Below are positions 9,892 to 20,044 of a stretch of DNA of 64,000 nt, piece by piece. Source of the stretch: Thinopyrum elongatum (lineage: Eukaryota; Streptophyta; Magnoliopsida; Poales; Poaceae); the NCBI GenBank assembly GCA_011799875.1, contig CM022300.1, positions 239,580,807 to 239,644,806 of the forward strand. Direction: 5' to 3'. Under the pieces are notes generated by a model. The model saw nothing but the letters and a program-made list of their open reading frames with translations, had not been told where the DNA came from and did not search any database. Numbering within the stretch: position 1 is the first letter of the stretch; every line of letters begins with the position of its first letter. A program made the position numbers and the translations under genes.

Positions 9892-10335
9892 ATGGCCTCC
9901 TCATGTTCCAAAGCTCTCTTGGACGTACTATCACTGGAGCAGACGAAGGACATTGCCGGCTCCGCTCCGGGCGTGCTCCAAAGCTCTGTTGGACGTACTG
10001 TCGCAGGAGCAGATGAAGGACATCGCCGGCTCCCCCCGGCCGCCCTCCGCCGCCACGACAACAAAGCTGGCGCGCGTGCGCGGGCATAGCTGGCAGCGAG
10101 GAAAAGTAGTACATGGTAGGTCACACTGGTCCCGGGAAGGCCACCGCTCCTCCACTCCGTCGACACCAAGCTTGGTGGGGTAAACATCGGCGGCCGATTA
10201 GCCGCTTGACGGTGACATGGAGGGCAGAAATCTTCAGAACCTTGTGCTCCGCACGAGGAGGTTATGGAGGCAGAGCTAGACAAAGCCGAGGCAGATGAGG
10301 AGGGCCGGACATGGTGGTCGGGCGCCGGCGATCAT
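9892..10335 (+). pseudogene. Dispersed gene family member, broken by internal duplication (unknown function)
   Basis: The ATG at 9892 gives MASSCSKALLDVLSLEQTKDIAGS, resembling the start of the decayed gene at 45962 (MASLRSSALRD...). The upstream region (from about 9620, with TATA) and the downstream part (10160-10335, with ACACCAAGCTTGG and GACATGGAG-like blocks) also match that gene. A 70-bp tandem duplication (9904-10043) repeats the first coding bases. Because 70 is not a multiple of three, the frame is lost and ends at a TAG at 10087. No domain is recognised. It is likely a decayed member of a Triticeae low-copy family. Confidence 0.55.
9904..10043 (+). repeat. 70-bp tandem duplication in coding sequence
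   Basis: TG(T/C)TCCAAAGCTCT starts at 9904 and again at 9974, and the whole 70-bp unit (ending ...GACAT(T/C)GCCGGCTCC) is repeated with about 10 percent difference. It duplicates the first codons of the gene at 9892 and shifts its frame. Confidence 0.85.
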
Positions 10336-10755
10336 TTATATTAGGTTTACAGTAGGTTTTAGTACGGTTTGTGCGAAAAATGTAATGAATTTCGTCCAGT
10401 TTATAGGAAAAGTTTTCGAAATGTAATGAATTTCATCCGGTTAATATGAAATTTGCTTTGTCTTTCATTTTCACTGGCATGTGGGACCGCAATTGAATAA
10501 ACCGTCGATAGCCAAAATCTAATCGCTCGGCGGGCGTCGGCTGTGAAGAGAGAGACGGGGAAGGAGAAGAGATCGCCCGCCCGCCGCACACGGACTCCAA
10601 GAAATATGGTGATAATGTGAGGTGGCCATGCGGGAGTCCAGACTGCTCCCAAGCCCGCTTCTGACCACCATGGCCCACTAGAAACCCCCTCCCGCGTGCG
10701 CTCCCCTCAGGTGCCAGCTGCCCGCATTCAGAGCAAGTACAATACAGGGCTATAA
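10336..10755. other. 3' flank of the gene-family copy
   Basis: AT-rich 3' flank with two copies of AAATGTAATGAATTTC (near 10378 and 10419). A GC-rich stretch (10530-10600) and a short promoter-like piece (about 10655-10720, CTGACCACCATGGCCCA...CCCCCTCCC) follow; the latter resembles the upstream blocks at 9625, 45668 and 52705. No gene is seen. Confidence 0.45.
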
Positions 10756-10950
10756 GACCTTGTACAATGCTAGGTGCTTAGGGAGGTGCTTAGAAAAATA
10801 AACCGGATTTTTCTGAAGCACCGGTGCCTATTTCTACAGGAGAGACGCCTAATTAAGTGTCTGCCCTATACAAATAAGCATCGGTGCTTAAGAAAAGCCT
10901 GGTTTATTTCTTCAAGCACCTCTCCTAAGCACCTTGGATTGTACAAGGCC
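10756..10950. mobile_element. Tourist-type MITE with long inverted arms
   Basis: The 195-bp element folds back on itself over about 75 bp per arm. It starts GACCTTGTACAATGCTAGG and ends CCTTGGATTGTACAAGGCC, with TAA on both sides (10753-10755 and 10951-10953), the three-base target duplication of the PIF/Harbinger group. It has no coding capacity. Confidence 0.8.
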
Positions 10951-11282
10951 TAAGCCCGCTTATGTGGACGAGAGAGGCATTGAAAAAGTGAAGGAGTGGG
11001 CTCTAATGCAAGATCCCGTCTCTGCACGTTCTCCTAGGTATAAAAAACATTCGTGTCTAAAAAAAGAAGGTAAAAAACATTTGAGAGGAAATAGATAGAG
11101 AGAAAGTGAGAAAAAGTTGTAACCTTATAGCCAACCTTATAGTCAACACTATGGTACATGAGGAAGGAGGGAGTTTTGCACATGCCAAGTTCACTGGGCT
11201 GCCATGTTTCACACTCCTCCGTCGTAAAAGTGGAGACAATAGTTTTCATAAAAAATAAACAATGAATACTCCTTGCTCGTCC

Positions 11283-11480
11283 TCGATATCGGAAAGAATA
11301 CTTTCATTCGCCGACATGTGGGATGTCGTCCATCCTGGTCCACTTGCCATGCACAAAGTACTGCAGGGGAGAGTCACCCCGGTCGTAGCGCCGCAGTAAT
11401 AAATGACTAATGAGCCGTCAAACCGCAGGCCCAAGCTTTCCCACTATAAGTTGCTCGAACGAAGGAACCATCATGACTTC
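11283..11480 (-). repeat. Dispersed repeat R1, reverse copy
   Basis: On the minus strand this matches segments near 13290-13490, 52860-53060 and 56205-56400: a GGGACTCATT-like start, GTGCATGGCAAGTGGACC and ATCCCACATGTCGGCGAA. A further part (TGACTAATGAGCCGTCAAA, plus strand near 11402) recurs at about 54470. R1 looks like the 5' or promoter part of a dispersed gene family. Confidence 0.6.
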
Positions 11481-12341
11481 GTTGAATCCGCTTCTTCAAG
11501 AAAACTTACTGTACCCGCAATACTGCTACCACACGCGAAGACTGGATGCCACTGTAGCACGTCATATCACTGAAGCCCACTAGGCCAAACTAGCCCGCCT
11601 AGGATTTGTACGTCTCTGTACTGCTATGATTTTGTAGCACACATATCGTTTGTCAATCTAACAAATAGAAAGAAATGGAGGGCCTTTCTCTCTATCCAGA
11701 TCTCTCTCCATCCCACAACCCCTCTAGCACACGTACACACTCTTTGTAGCCACTCCGAAAGTACGACGTCACTACACATTCACGCTTCCAGCAAAAAAAA
11801 TACACATTCACGCATGTTACAAGTACGTGCCAATTTTGTTCCGAATGCTGGCTATTAATGTGAATGTATCCGTGAACCAACTCTTTGAGTTTGATGTGAA
11901 TTAATGTATAATTGTGGACTATTATCTGATCGATCGCTAAGCCTACAATTTTAGGAGCTTGGGCTATTGGCCGATCGACGACCAGACCTATAAGCGTACC
12001 GCGAGCTCAACAGCCCCAATGTTTCTCTTTGGTGAGTGTTTGCAAGTACACTATAGCTCGCACAGTAGCTAGCCTACAAACACCAAGAATCATCAAACAA
12101 GCCCTGCTGATATGATAAATAGTTCAAACTTACATCTAAGCATGCCATATATTACATCAAAAGCTGGCGAGGATACATCTGTTTCCATAACTTGGAGAGG
12201 GTTCGCATGATTCACTATCAAACAAAAGTAGCAAGTACCACCCACACAAGACAGTGTAGTAGCCCTCAGATGGTTTGATAACACGCATCATTCTGGTAAT
12301 TAAACACAATGCAAACAACGTTGAAGGATTAGCGCGACCAA
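11481..12341. other. Intergenic sequence
   Basis: No gene or complete mobile element is recognised. The sequence is AT-rich and unique within the window. Confidence 0.5.
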
Positions 12342-12941
12342 CTATTCCTTGTCATCGATCTCTGCGGCAATGTCCACAGCACGGACAGCGGCATTGGAAT
12401 CGATCTTTGGGGCGATGTCCACAGGATGGACCGCGGCATGGGAATCGATCTCTAGGGCGATGTCCACAGGACGGACCACGGCATCGAAATCGATCTCTGG
12501 GGCGATGTCCATAGGACGGACCACGACATCAGAATCGATCTCTGGGGCGATGTCCACAGGACGGACCGCGACATCGGAATCATCAATGACGTCCACCGGC
12601 ACCTGCACAACCCTAACATATTAGCAAGCATGTTGCAAATAATCAAAAACCACAACTATGGTAAGCCATTTTTTTACCTTGTGCAGCTCACCGGGGGATC
12701 CCATCCCTTCGGGGGCCATCTCCTCGATGGGGGCCATCGCCTTGCCAGGGAAATACTGCTTCTCAACGGTGACTATCTCCTCAAGCTCGGCCTTGAGCCT
12801 CTCATAGGTGGCCATTAGAGTTTCTGGGGTAGGCACGGTGGGGCCCTTGCTGTTCTTCCAGCTTTCTTGGTTGAGGAGTTCGTCCATCAACATCGTCAAC
12901 TCTTTGGCCAGTGCTTGTTTCTTGGAGTTCTTCATCTCCAT
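12342..12941 (-). CDS. Two-exon unknown gene with a 15-residue repeat domain
   Basis: Exon 1 runs from the ATG at 12941 to 12678 and exon 2 from 12602 to the TAG at 12342. The 75-bp intron starts GTAAAA after CACAAG and ends TTGTGCAG. Joined, the frame is undamaged and codes 174 residues. Residues 1-88 are charged and probably helical (KELTMLMDELL, YERLKAELEEIV). Residues about 95-170 are five copies of a 15-residue unit ending RPVDIAPEID, encoded by a 45-bp tandem repeat. Upstream in the same frame (to about 13040) is a duplicated version of the first exon (ISRKQAPTNELAMLAG) cut off by a TAA at 12945-12947, so an older start may lie there. The function is not recognised. The intact splice and frame argue for a real or recently active gene. 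Confidence 0.6.
12351..12578 (-). repeat. 45-bp coding tandem repeat, five units
   Basis: Units begin at 12351, 12396, 12441, 12486 and 12531 (plus-strand core GGAATCGATCTCTGGGGCGA), each exactly 45 bp and about 85-95 percent alike. The period keeps the reading frame of the minus-strand gene, giving 15-residue repeats. Confidence 0.9.
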
Positions 12942-13284
12942 GGGTTAGCCCGCCAACATGGCCAACTCGTTGGTCGGTGCTTGCTTCCTGGAGATCTCTG
13001 TCTCGAGTGGGTTGTCCGCCGGCAACTCTTTGCCTAGTGCTCCAGGATTTATCAATAAAACTGACAAACAAAAGGCAATCGAAAGGAAACCACAATCGCA
13101 ATGAAAACAGGAAAAGAATAGGCAGTGAGAATTGGTCGGTGCTTCGCAAAAAGAAGATTCTTGGAATGAAAATGTAGTAGCATCACTGATTCGCCCACCT
13201 TTCCTTCATCGGTACAGAAGAAAAATGGCTGAAGTGAGTAGCCTGGAGTGAGGTTTTCTTCAAGATAGGGGAGAAAGGGCTTCA

Positions 13285-13490
13285 ACGAGCGTTCCAGTGA
13301 AATGATGGCTGCTTCGTCCTGTCCAACTACGAGGCCACTTTACCACTGCTGGTAAAGGTGTGGGTTTTGTGATATGACGGGTCATGACGGCCACACCGGG
13401 GTGACTGGTGAGTCTCGACTGTAGCACCTCGCTGTGATTTGTTAGATGGCACGTGGGCCCGGATGCTTGATGTCCCACATGTAGTAGAGT
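13285..13490 (+). repeat. Dispersed repeat R1, forward copy
   Basis: It contains GAAATGATGGCTGCTTCGTC, GGTAAAGGTGTGGGTTTTGTGAT and GGCACGTGGGCCCGGATGC, in the order also seen near 52865-53050 and 56210-56375. No ORF is conserved. Confidence 0.6.
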
Positions 13491-13539
13491 GGCTAGTCAT
13501 AGAGTTTGGATGACAGACGAGGAGCTGGCAATAGTAGTA

Positions 13540-13766
13540 CTACCTCCGTCCTGGTTTATTGGTCCCTATGCTAATCTGTGCCAAATTTTGACTATAAATT
13601 TAACTAACCAAATTTTCATGCATGTCACAAAAAATTACATCATTGAAAACTATGTTCAAATACGAATTTAAGGATATAATTTTTGTTAACATGCACTAAC
13701 ATTTTGTCAATTAAATCTTTGGTCAAATAGCACAAATTACAAAGGGGACCAATAAAGATTGTACTC
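13540..13766. mobile_element. Stowaway-type MITE, longer relative of the 9277 element
   Basis: It starts CTACCTCCGTCCTGGTTTAT after TA and carries the inner inverted repeat TTGGTCCC near the left end, matched by GGGGACCAATAAAGATTGTA at the right. Internal sequence matches 9277-9451. The right terminus is degenerate, so the end is approximate. Confidence 0.65.
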
Positions 13767-13799
13767 TCACATTTTGTTTTGCGGATACTCCCACATAGA

Positions 13800-14378
13800 A
13801 AATATAAATAATAATGCATGTTGGTGTAGCCCACGTTTCCGATAATTTGAGCTGTGGGCTTGTTCACAATTTTAATGAGGCGGTGGTTGTTCACTTAATG
13901 GAGGGTCTAGTACCAGACTTGAAGATACAAACTGCGACCTGGCACACCATTAATGAGCCCTCAATAGTTTGGCTTGTTTTCCTCATGGTCGCTTCTTAAT
14001 GAACAAAGCCAATCATCAATTTCTTAAGGAGCTTAACGAACCAGCTAACGAGTTTCACGCTAAGTTCGTTAGTAACAACACAACACATGTTTCATCTTAC
14101 GTGATTTTTTTTAACGAGCTTCTAACAAACCGAGCCGAGCAGGGTTTTCTGCTCGTTAATCTGTCGGAGCTTAACGGGCCGAACCTTAACGACCACGAGC
14201 TTAACGAGCACGAACTTAACGAGCCGAGCAGCTCATTAATCCACCCCTGCACACCACTTGGAATAAGCGGGTAGCTATTTGAAAAAACAATCAACAACTA
14301 AAAAAAAATGATGACCTGGCACGTACACAATTTTAAACGATTGTTTTGATGGAGTGAAAAAAGAGAACTACCCCACTA
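13800..14378. other. Possible hAT-type element end and AT-rich flank
   Basis: Between 14020 and 14240 the words CTTAACGAG, AACGAGC and CGAGCCGAG recur many times, ending at AATCCACCCCTG (to 14248). CCACCCCTG is the complement of the CAGGGGTGG ends common in hAT transposons, and repeated subterminal words are usual there. The opposite end was not found, so this may be a fragment. No gene is seen. Confidence 0.35.
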
Positions 14379-14380
14379 TT

Positions 14381-14417
<37 letters not shown>
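14379..14417. repeat. (TA)n microsatellite
   Basis: About 18 TA repeats directly precede the unit A head block. In the copies at 50481, 54120 and 57340 shorter TATATA tracts occupy the same place, so this is probably an expanded TATA region. Confidence 0.9.
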
Positions 14418-14420
<3 letters not shown>

Positions 14421-14760
14421 CAGGAGCCTCCGCGCTTCCTTGCTAGGGTTGCTCTATTCACACACTCTCATCCTCTCTAGATCTAAACAAGATAGCGGTG
14501 GTCGCACTGCCTTTCTATCCTCACCGCTGGTTATAGATCCTGACGCATCCCCTCCGCCGGGGAAGGGAAGGAGGGGCATCGTTTAGGCCGTCGTCGACGG
14601 CGAGGGAGGAAACCCACTGCCGGCCGCACCATTATCTCTGGCCGAGCACAGGCGCGAGAGGTCACCCGATCCATTGGTCGCTTCCATAGTGTCGGTGGAT
14701 CCGGCCTCCCACCCCCCACTTAGCCACACCCCGACGACCTTCAGGTGTATCTTACTTCAA
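14418..14760 (+). repeat. Unit A head block (promoter and first exon), plus-strand copy
   Basis: It follows a TATA tract and reads GGAGCC..GC.TCCTTGCTAGGG, TTGCTCTATTCACAC and a GGGGAAGGGAAGGAGG purine block. It ends ACCTTCAG before GTGTAT, a good splice donor at about 14743. The same blocks occur in reverse at 50165-50590, 53740-54160 and 56940-57390. Just before the donor all copies translate to a related string (A2 WADVASRRPPSYITPSLK, A3 WADPARHRPPGYIPMILR), so this may be a coding first exon. Product unknown. Confidence 0.5.
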
Positions 14761-17700
14761 AACCGGCCTAGCTCTACTTCCCCAGCTCACTACATCACTG
14801 CATGCGCATCATTTTCTACCTCTCAGCCCCCCACGTAGCTAGGCTCGATCGGATTGTCCAACGCCACCTATTTTTTTCTGTTACAGGTAAAGCTACTTCA
14901 TGGAGTCGAATCTTTTAGTACTTGGTTCAAACAGGATAGAAAGGGGGAAAAAGATGTAGTATGTGCATAGGACTTGGTACAAACACGAAAGGAAGGGGCT
15001 GAAAGTAGTACAGACTGGCCATCCAACCGGTCTCTTGGTTGAAAACGGAAATAAAGGTGAAACGCTTTACACACTAGTATGGCCAGGACTAGATTTTCTA
15101 TCCACACGTACGAATAGGTGGCTAAAGTGAACAAAGATGAGACCAACCCAGATATGTTGCTTGGATGTTAGTTTCTCGGGGCAACAAACTCTGAATCACC
15201 ACTTTATGACCCGGTTTAGGTACATGGTGCTGGACTGCTGGTGCACCCACTGTCCCATGTCCTTAGAGCAACTTATTTAGCTGTTCTTAATGTAATGCCC
15301 CTGGTAAAATGAAGCCATTCCACTGTTACAAGTCATCACAAGTTTAACCAATTGTTTTTGCCAGTAATTGTTTGAGACTCTGACTGTTTCCTTTGTAGCT
15401 TTTTGTGCAAACATGAATATACATTTCACCTCGATGCTATTGTGACCTTTTGGTGCACTGCACAAAAATCACTTCTTTTTAACTGGAATGTCACACCGGA
15501 ACCGTTGGTTGATTTCAGTGGAACTGCACAAATGGAGATCTGTGTTCCAATCTTCATCCTCCATATTGGCACCCTAACCTTCCCTTAGGTAAGAATGATA
15601 TTTAATGCATGTCTTCACCTCTATTTTGCAACTGCCATGAGAAAATAATGCTATTGTTTACTAGTAGACTTGTACTCCCTCACTAACAAAACCAAATCTG
15701 ACATTGAAGTCCTATCATGTACTTGGTTTCACCAATTGGTGAGGAGAAAGAGAAACATACCAAGAAGAGGAAGACAAAGAAGAAGCAGAAGCAGAAGAAG
15801 GAAATGAAGAAGGATCACACGCTGGTACCGTCCTATTTTATCGTGACATCTTGCTAGTGGTATTGTATTGCTATGTTGCTACTAGTATTAATTTACTTGA
15901 AAAAATGCACTTGTAGTACGTAGTAGAGTAGTACTTGGCTTGATGACACGTCATACTAATTAACTGGATTCTGGATGCATGTGTGACCCAGCCCTACATG
16001 ATCAACAGTGCCAAGGTGATCTTCCTGACGCCGAGGCCTCAGTCGAGGCCATTCAAGGGCTCCGACAACGTCTGCCTCACATATGAGACGATCCTCTAGG
16101 AGCCCTCCCACTTTTGCTGCCTCTCCTGCAAGGTCATTAATCAATTAGGAGTATTAAGCAACACTAATTAATCGATGCCTAATTGTCCTACCAGAATTAA
16201 ACAAATCTTTAGTAGCATCTCATGCTTAATCATGTACGTGTGTGTGTGTGTGTCTGTGCAGGTGGAGCATGTGTTGGTGGAGCCTGGAGGGATCTTGGCA
16301 GTGTCATGAGATAGTAATGCTATTGTTTTGCATGTCAATTTATTGCCACTGTTTCAATGAGCTAATGTTTTGCTACTGTATTGTCATCATGTTTTGATGC
16401 TATTGTTAAAGTAATATGCTATTGTCTTTCTATCCTTCCTCACTAAGCTAATGAAGGTTTCACCTTGTTCCTACTTGTGCAAACAGGGATCATGTTGTGT
16501 CATTCGTACATTTTAGTGGAACTGCACAAGAGGATACAATGAACTGTATCCCAGCCAGTGCTTTAACTCTGCTGGAAGTTCTTGATAATCTCTCGATATA
16601 ATCTCAGCACTGGTAAACAAGAGTGATGTCAACCGTACATTGGAAGTGCACAAAACTATGTACTATTGAATGATTCCAGTCAGTGCTTTATCTTCTCTTA
16701 TGGGACTAGTTGAATAAGCTTCCTTGCTCAGGTTGGTACTGGCCTAAGGCCTTCATCTCGATTAGTGTGCTCTCATCTCTATTTGTATCGTGCTACTGTT
16801 TTTCTACTGTAATGAGAAAGTCCTTTATCTTTGCACGTTAAATCTTTGCAAGCTATAATACATGGCAATGCTTTGAGTGTTGAGCTAATTGGCACTGATA
16901 ATATAAACTAATACCTCTCTTTAAGCAAGGCTACTATGTTGCTAACTTTACCCATTAGGATAATGAGGATGCTTCTATTTGTTAGTGTATGTTTCAAGAA
17001 CTAGTGCCACTATTACAGTAATCTCACTTTCTCAATATATGTGCCAACAGGGATGCTCGATTTCAGTTGAACTGCACAAAAACTTTGGGTGGTTCATTGC
17101 CTCGACTGCCTCATTCCTTTCCTGTCAGTGGCTTATCTCAGTTTCCAGTCAAAGGAAGCACTAATTGATATGCTTCCTCACACAGGTTGGTACCGGTCTT
17201 CATCCTAATTATTGTGCTTGTCATATCTAATGGTAACTTTGTATTGTGCTACTGTTGGCCGATTTCATAAAGTAGTAACTTGTGAGCCTAAACTCATAGG
17301 CAAATCATTACATTGGCCGATTTTAGTAGAACTGCACAAAAAGATCAGATGGACAGATACTTATGCTGCTGCTTTGTACTCGCAAGTTCACTCAGACAAG
17401 CATCAATATTGACAAGAAGAAGTGCCAGAGTGAACGCCAACAATATTGCTTGGCGCATAGCCCTGAAAAACGCAGTCCACTCTTTGGTCCCAACCTGCAC
17501 TTTTCGGTTATCGGCTCATATGCTGGTAGCGAACTGTATGCCATGGAGTCTGAAGATTCCAGACAAGTTGGTAGATGCATATATTCATATGGCACTTAAG
17601 CAGTCTGCATGCCTATGATGCTCCATTAAAGTTGAATTGCACAAAAACTTTGGGTGGTTCATTTTGTCGACATCCTCATTTGTTGTCTGCAATGTAGATT

Positions 17701-18090
17701 TTTGGCGAGATACAGGACAAAGATGGGCCAGTAAATTAGTTGGATGAAAGTAGTGGCCAAGTTGCTCAAACCTCTTGCGGCATCAAGGCCACTATCATGA
17801 GGATAAACCTACAAGCAAAGTTCAGATAGTCTGTTCTGCCTCTTATGTACTCGTAAGTTTGCTCAGACAAGCATTAATTTTACCAAGATGTACCACCGAG
17901 TGAAAGTAGTTGGATGAAAGTAGTGGCCAAGTTGCTCAAACCTCTCATGGCATCAAGGTCACTATCATGAGGATAAACCTACAAGCAAAGTTCAGATGGT
18001 CTCTGTTGCCTCTTATGTACTCGAAAGTTTGCTCAGACAAGCATTAATTTTAGCAAGAAGTACCACCGAGTGAACATCACTTGCCCGTCT
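14761..18090 (+). repeat. Unit A body with repeated exon-like motif
   Basis: Copies of a short block built around ATTTTAGTGGAACTGCACAA occur at about 15512, 16508, 16640 (weak), 17062, 17316 and 17622, two of them behind AACAGGGAT-type splice acceptors (16485, 17050). In the best frame it reads DAQLDFSGTAQ-like. A 170-bp tandem duplication (17738-18077) repeats GGATGAAAGTAGTGGCC to TACCACCGAGTGAA, with an older relative near 17365-17440. A GT microsatellite is at about 16239-16260. No long ORF survives. It is homologous, in reverse, to 47151-50160, 53170-53690 and 56400-56900. Confidence 0.5.
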
Positions 18091-18394
18091 GTACTGTAGG
18101 TGATTAATGTGTGTCGATGGAAGATATTGGCTGTGTTCTCTCAATCATTTGGATGCATAAACATGCTGAACTTGTGTATATCTAAATCTTTTGTGAATGT
18201 TAGCTATGAATATTGGCTTGTGATCTAAGTATGAATCAGTTGGATGCATAGGCATGCTGAACTTGTCTATACATGAATTTTTTGAGTTGTTGATTGCCAA
18301 TGTTGGCTATGAATATGAACGTATCCTGTGAACCTGAGTTTGACCTGAATGTTTACCTTTTCTATTGTACTTGTGTGTGAATAGTTAGAATGTA

Positions 18395-18633
18395 CTAGCA
18401 AGATTCCCATGCGTTGCACGTAACATCAAGATGCATTTGTATGAGTAGTTTATCTTGGGGGGAAAAGGATGAACGAGGGATGGCCTTATTTGCAAATGTG
18501 GAGAGGAGTGTGGGTATCTTTTTGCAAAATTGCCATAGTTTCCTTCCTATCCGTCAGATATAAATCGGACGACCTATATTGTAGGATGGCAGGCACACCA
18601 TCATCACCAACTCTGTTTTTATAAGAGTAGAGA
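18395..18633 (-). mobile_element. Short non-autonomous Helitron
   Basis: On the minus strand it begins TCTCTACTCTTATAAAAA after an A and ends GCATGGGAATCTTGCTAG before a T. The 5' TC, 3' CTAG and insertion between A and T are the Helitron rules, and the end resembles grass Helitron termini. It is 239 bp and non-coding. No strong terminal hairpin was verified. Confidence 0.6.
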
Positions 18634-20044
18634 TACTGTGGGATTGTGACGTGTTAGTGTCACATGGCACACCTTCGTTCTGAGAAGAATGGCACCTGCT
18701 TGTTAGGGTAGCAACGGCGCGTGAGCTCCTTTTTTTTATCTTTTTGCTCAGTCTCCCCCCCCTTCCCGCTCAACCCCCGCCATAATGTTTTTGGCCGAAA
18801 AAACAAACATAATACTGCATTGTTTTTGGGCCTTGATGAAAAATCAAGTGCTGCTTTCTGTAGGTTGGCCCGCCCAACAAATGGGCTGCTGGTCCGCCAT
18901 GGACTGGGAGGCTAAAAATACAAGTTGTATCGTGCAGAGGCAAGTAAAAAATATGCCATCGAGAGCCATCCACTGAAAAGAATAATTCACGTCTGATGTG
19001 CTTCTTCAGTCTTCCCTCTGGTTGTTCTCCTGCTGCCCAAACCAGCAGCGCTGCCGGACTGCCTGCTGCCGCTCAGGGGCCGGCGGCGCTGCCTCGCGTC
19101 GTGCCCCCCGCCCCCTCTTAAATCCACGTGTTTGTCAGCCTAGTCAATAAATGATTTTTTTACAACGAAGGTTGTCATCGGGGAATTGTTTTTTAGGGTA
19201 TCGGGGATCTAGCAGTAGCAGGTATCATATTTTTCAGAGGGCGAACTAGTATCATGTCGGCCTAGGTTATGTTATTTAACATGCGTAGCCCATGACATAG
19301 CGAGACCGTGGTCTCAACTTAATTTTTTGAGGTCCATCATGTATGTACCAGCCTATGGGCCTCCCAGCCTAGGTTTTATTTTTTCTTAAACATCGGCAGC
19401 CCAATCTATCTTTTTATATCAAAACAAAGATTTTTGTTCTATTTTTCTATATATAAGAATAAGAATGCCGGGTCCAATTTATGTTTTCCTTTCTAACCAC
19501 ATTATATATATATTTATATTATTATTATTATTATCCTATATTTAGTTGAAACTTATATATTCATTATAAAAACATCCCACGTCTTATCAACTTATAAAAA
19601 CATCCCACGTCTTATCAACTTATAAAAATAAATGTTTAATAGAAGTTGGCAAGGGAAATCATGGTTAAGGCAACGAATATCCTGGTGATTGCTCACAAAA
19701 GTTGTGAAGATTTAAGGACCGATGTAATAATAACGCACTGATTTTTCTTTTGAGCAATAACTCGCTAATTAGCTAATTTTATATATAATAAAATGTCCAC
19801 CTCCCGTATATTTTTTTATACTAATTGCACCGTCTAATCTATCAATTTATTTACAACAAGCCCAGCAAATCCGTGTATTTCTCGAAAGTGCAAATCTACT
19901 GTGATTTCTTAGAAAAAAAATTAAATGGGCCGCATTGATGCTACATTATTTGTTCACCCAGCCCAGCAAATTTACTGTAAATTCTAGAAAATATGGGTTA
20001 AATATGTTTCTCTCTAAAAAAAGGGTTAAATATGTTCTGCATTT
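18634..20044. other. Intergenic, GC block then AT-rich
   Basis: 18700-19110 is moderately GC-rich without a believable gene. 19440-20040 is AT-rich. A 28-bp perfect tandem duplication (TATAAAAACATCCCACGTCT...) lies at 19565-19620. The reverse arm has a comparably AT-rich stretch at 44330-45000, but no close match is seen. Confidence 0.5.

Noticed and set aside
9872..10283. Minus-strand frames over the 9892 gene
   Set aside because: They mirror the tandem duplication and have no conserved counterpart at 45962.
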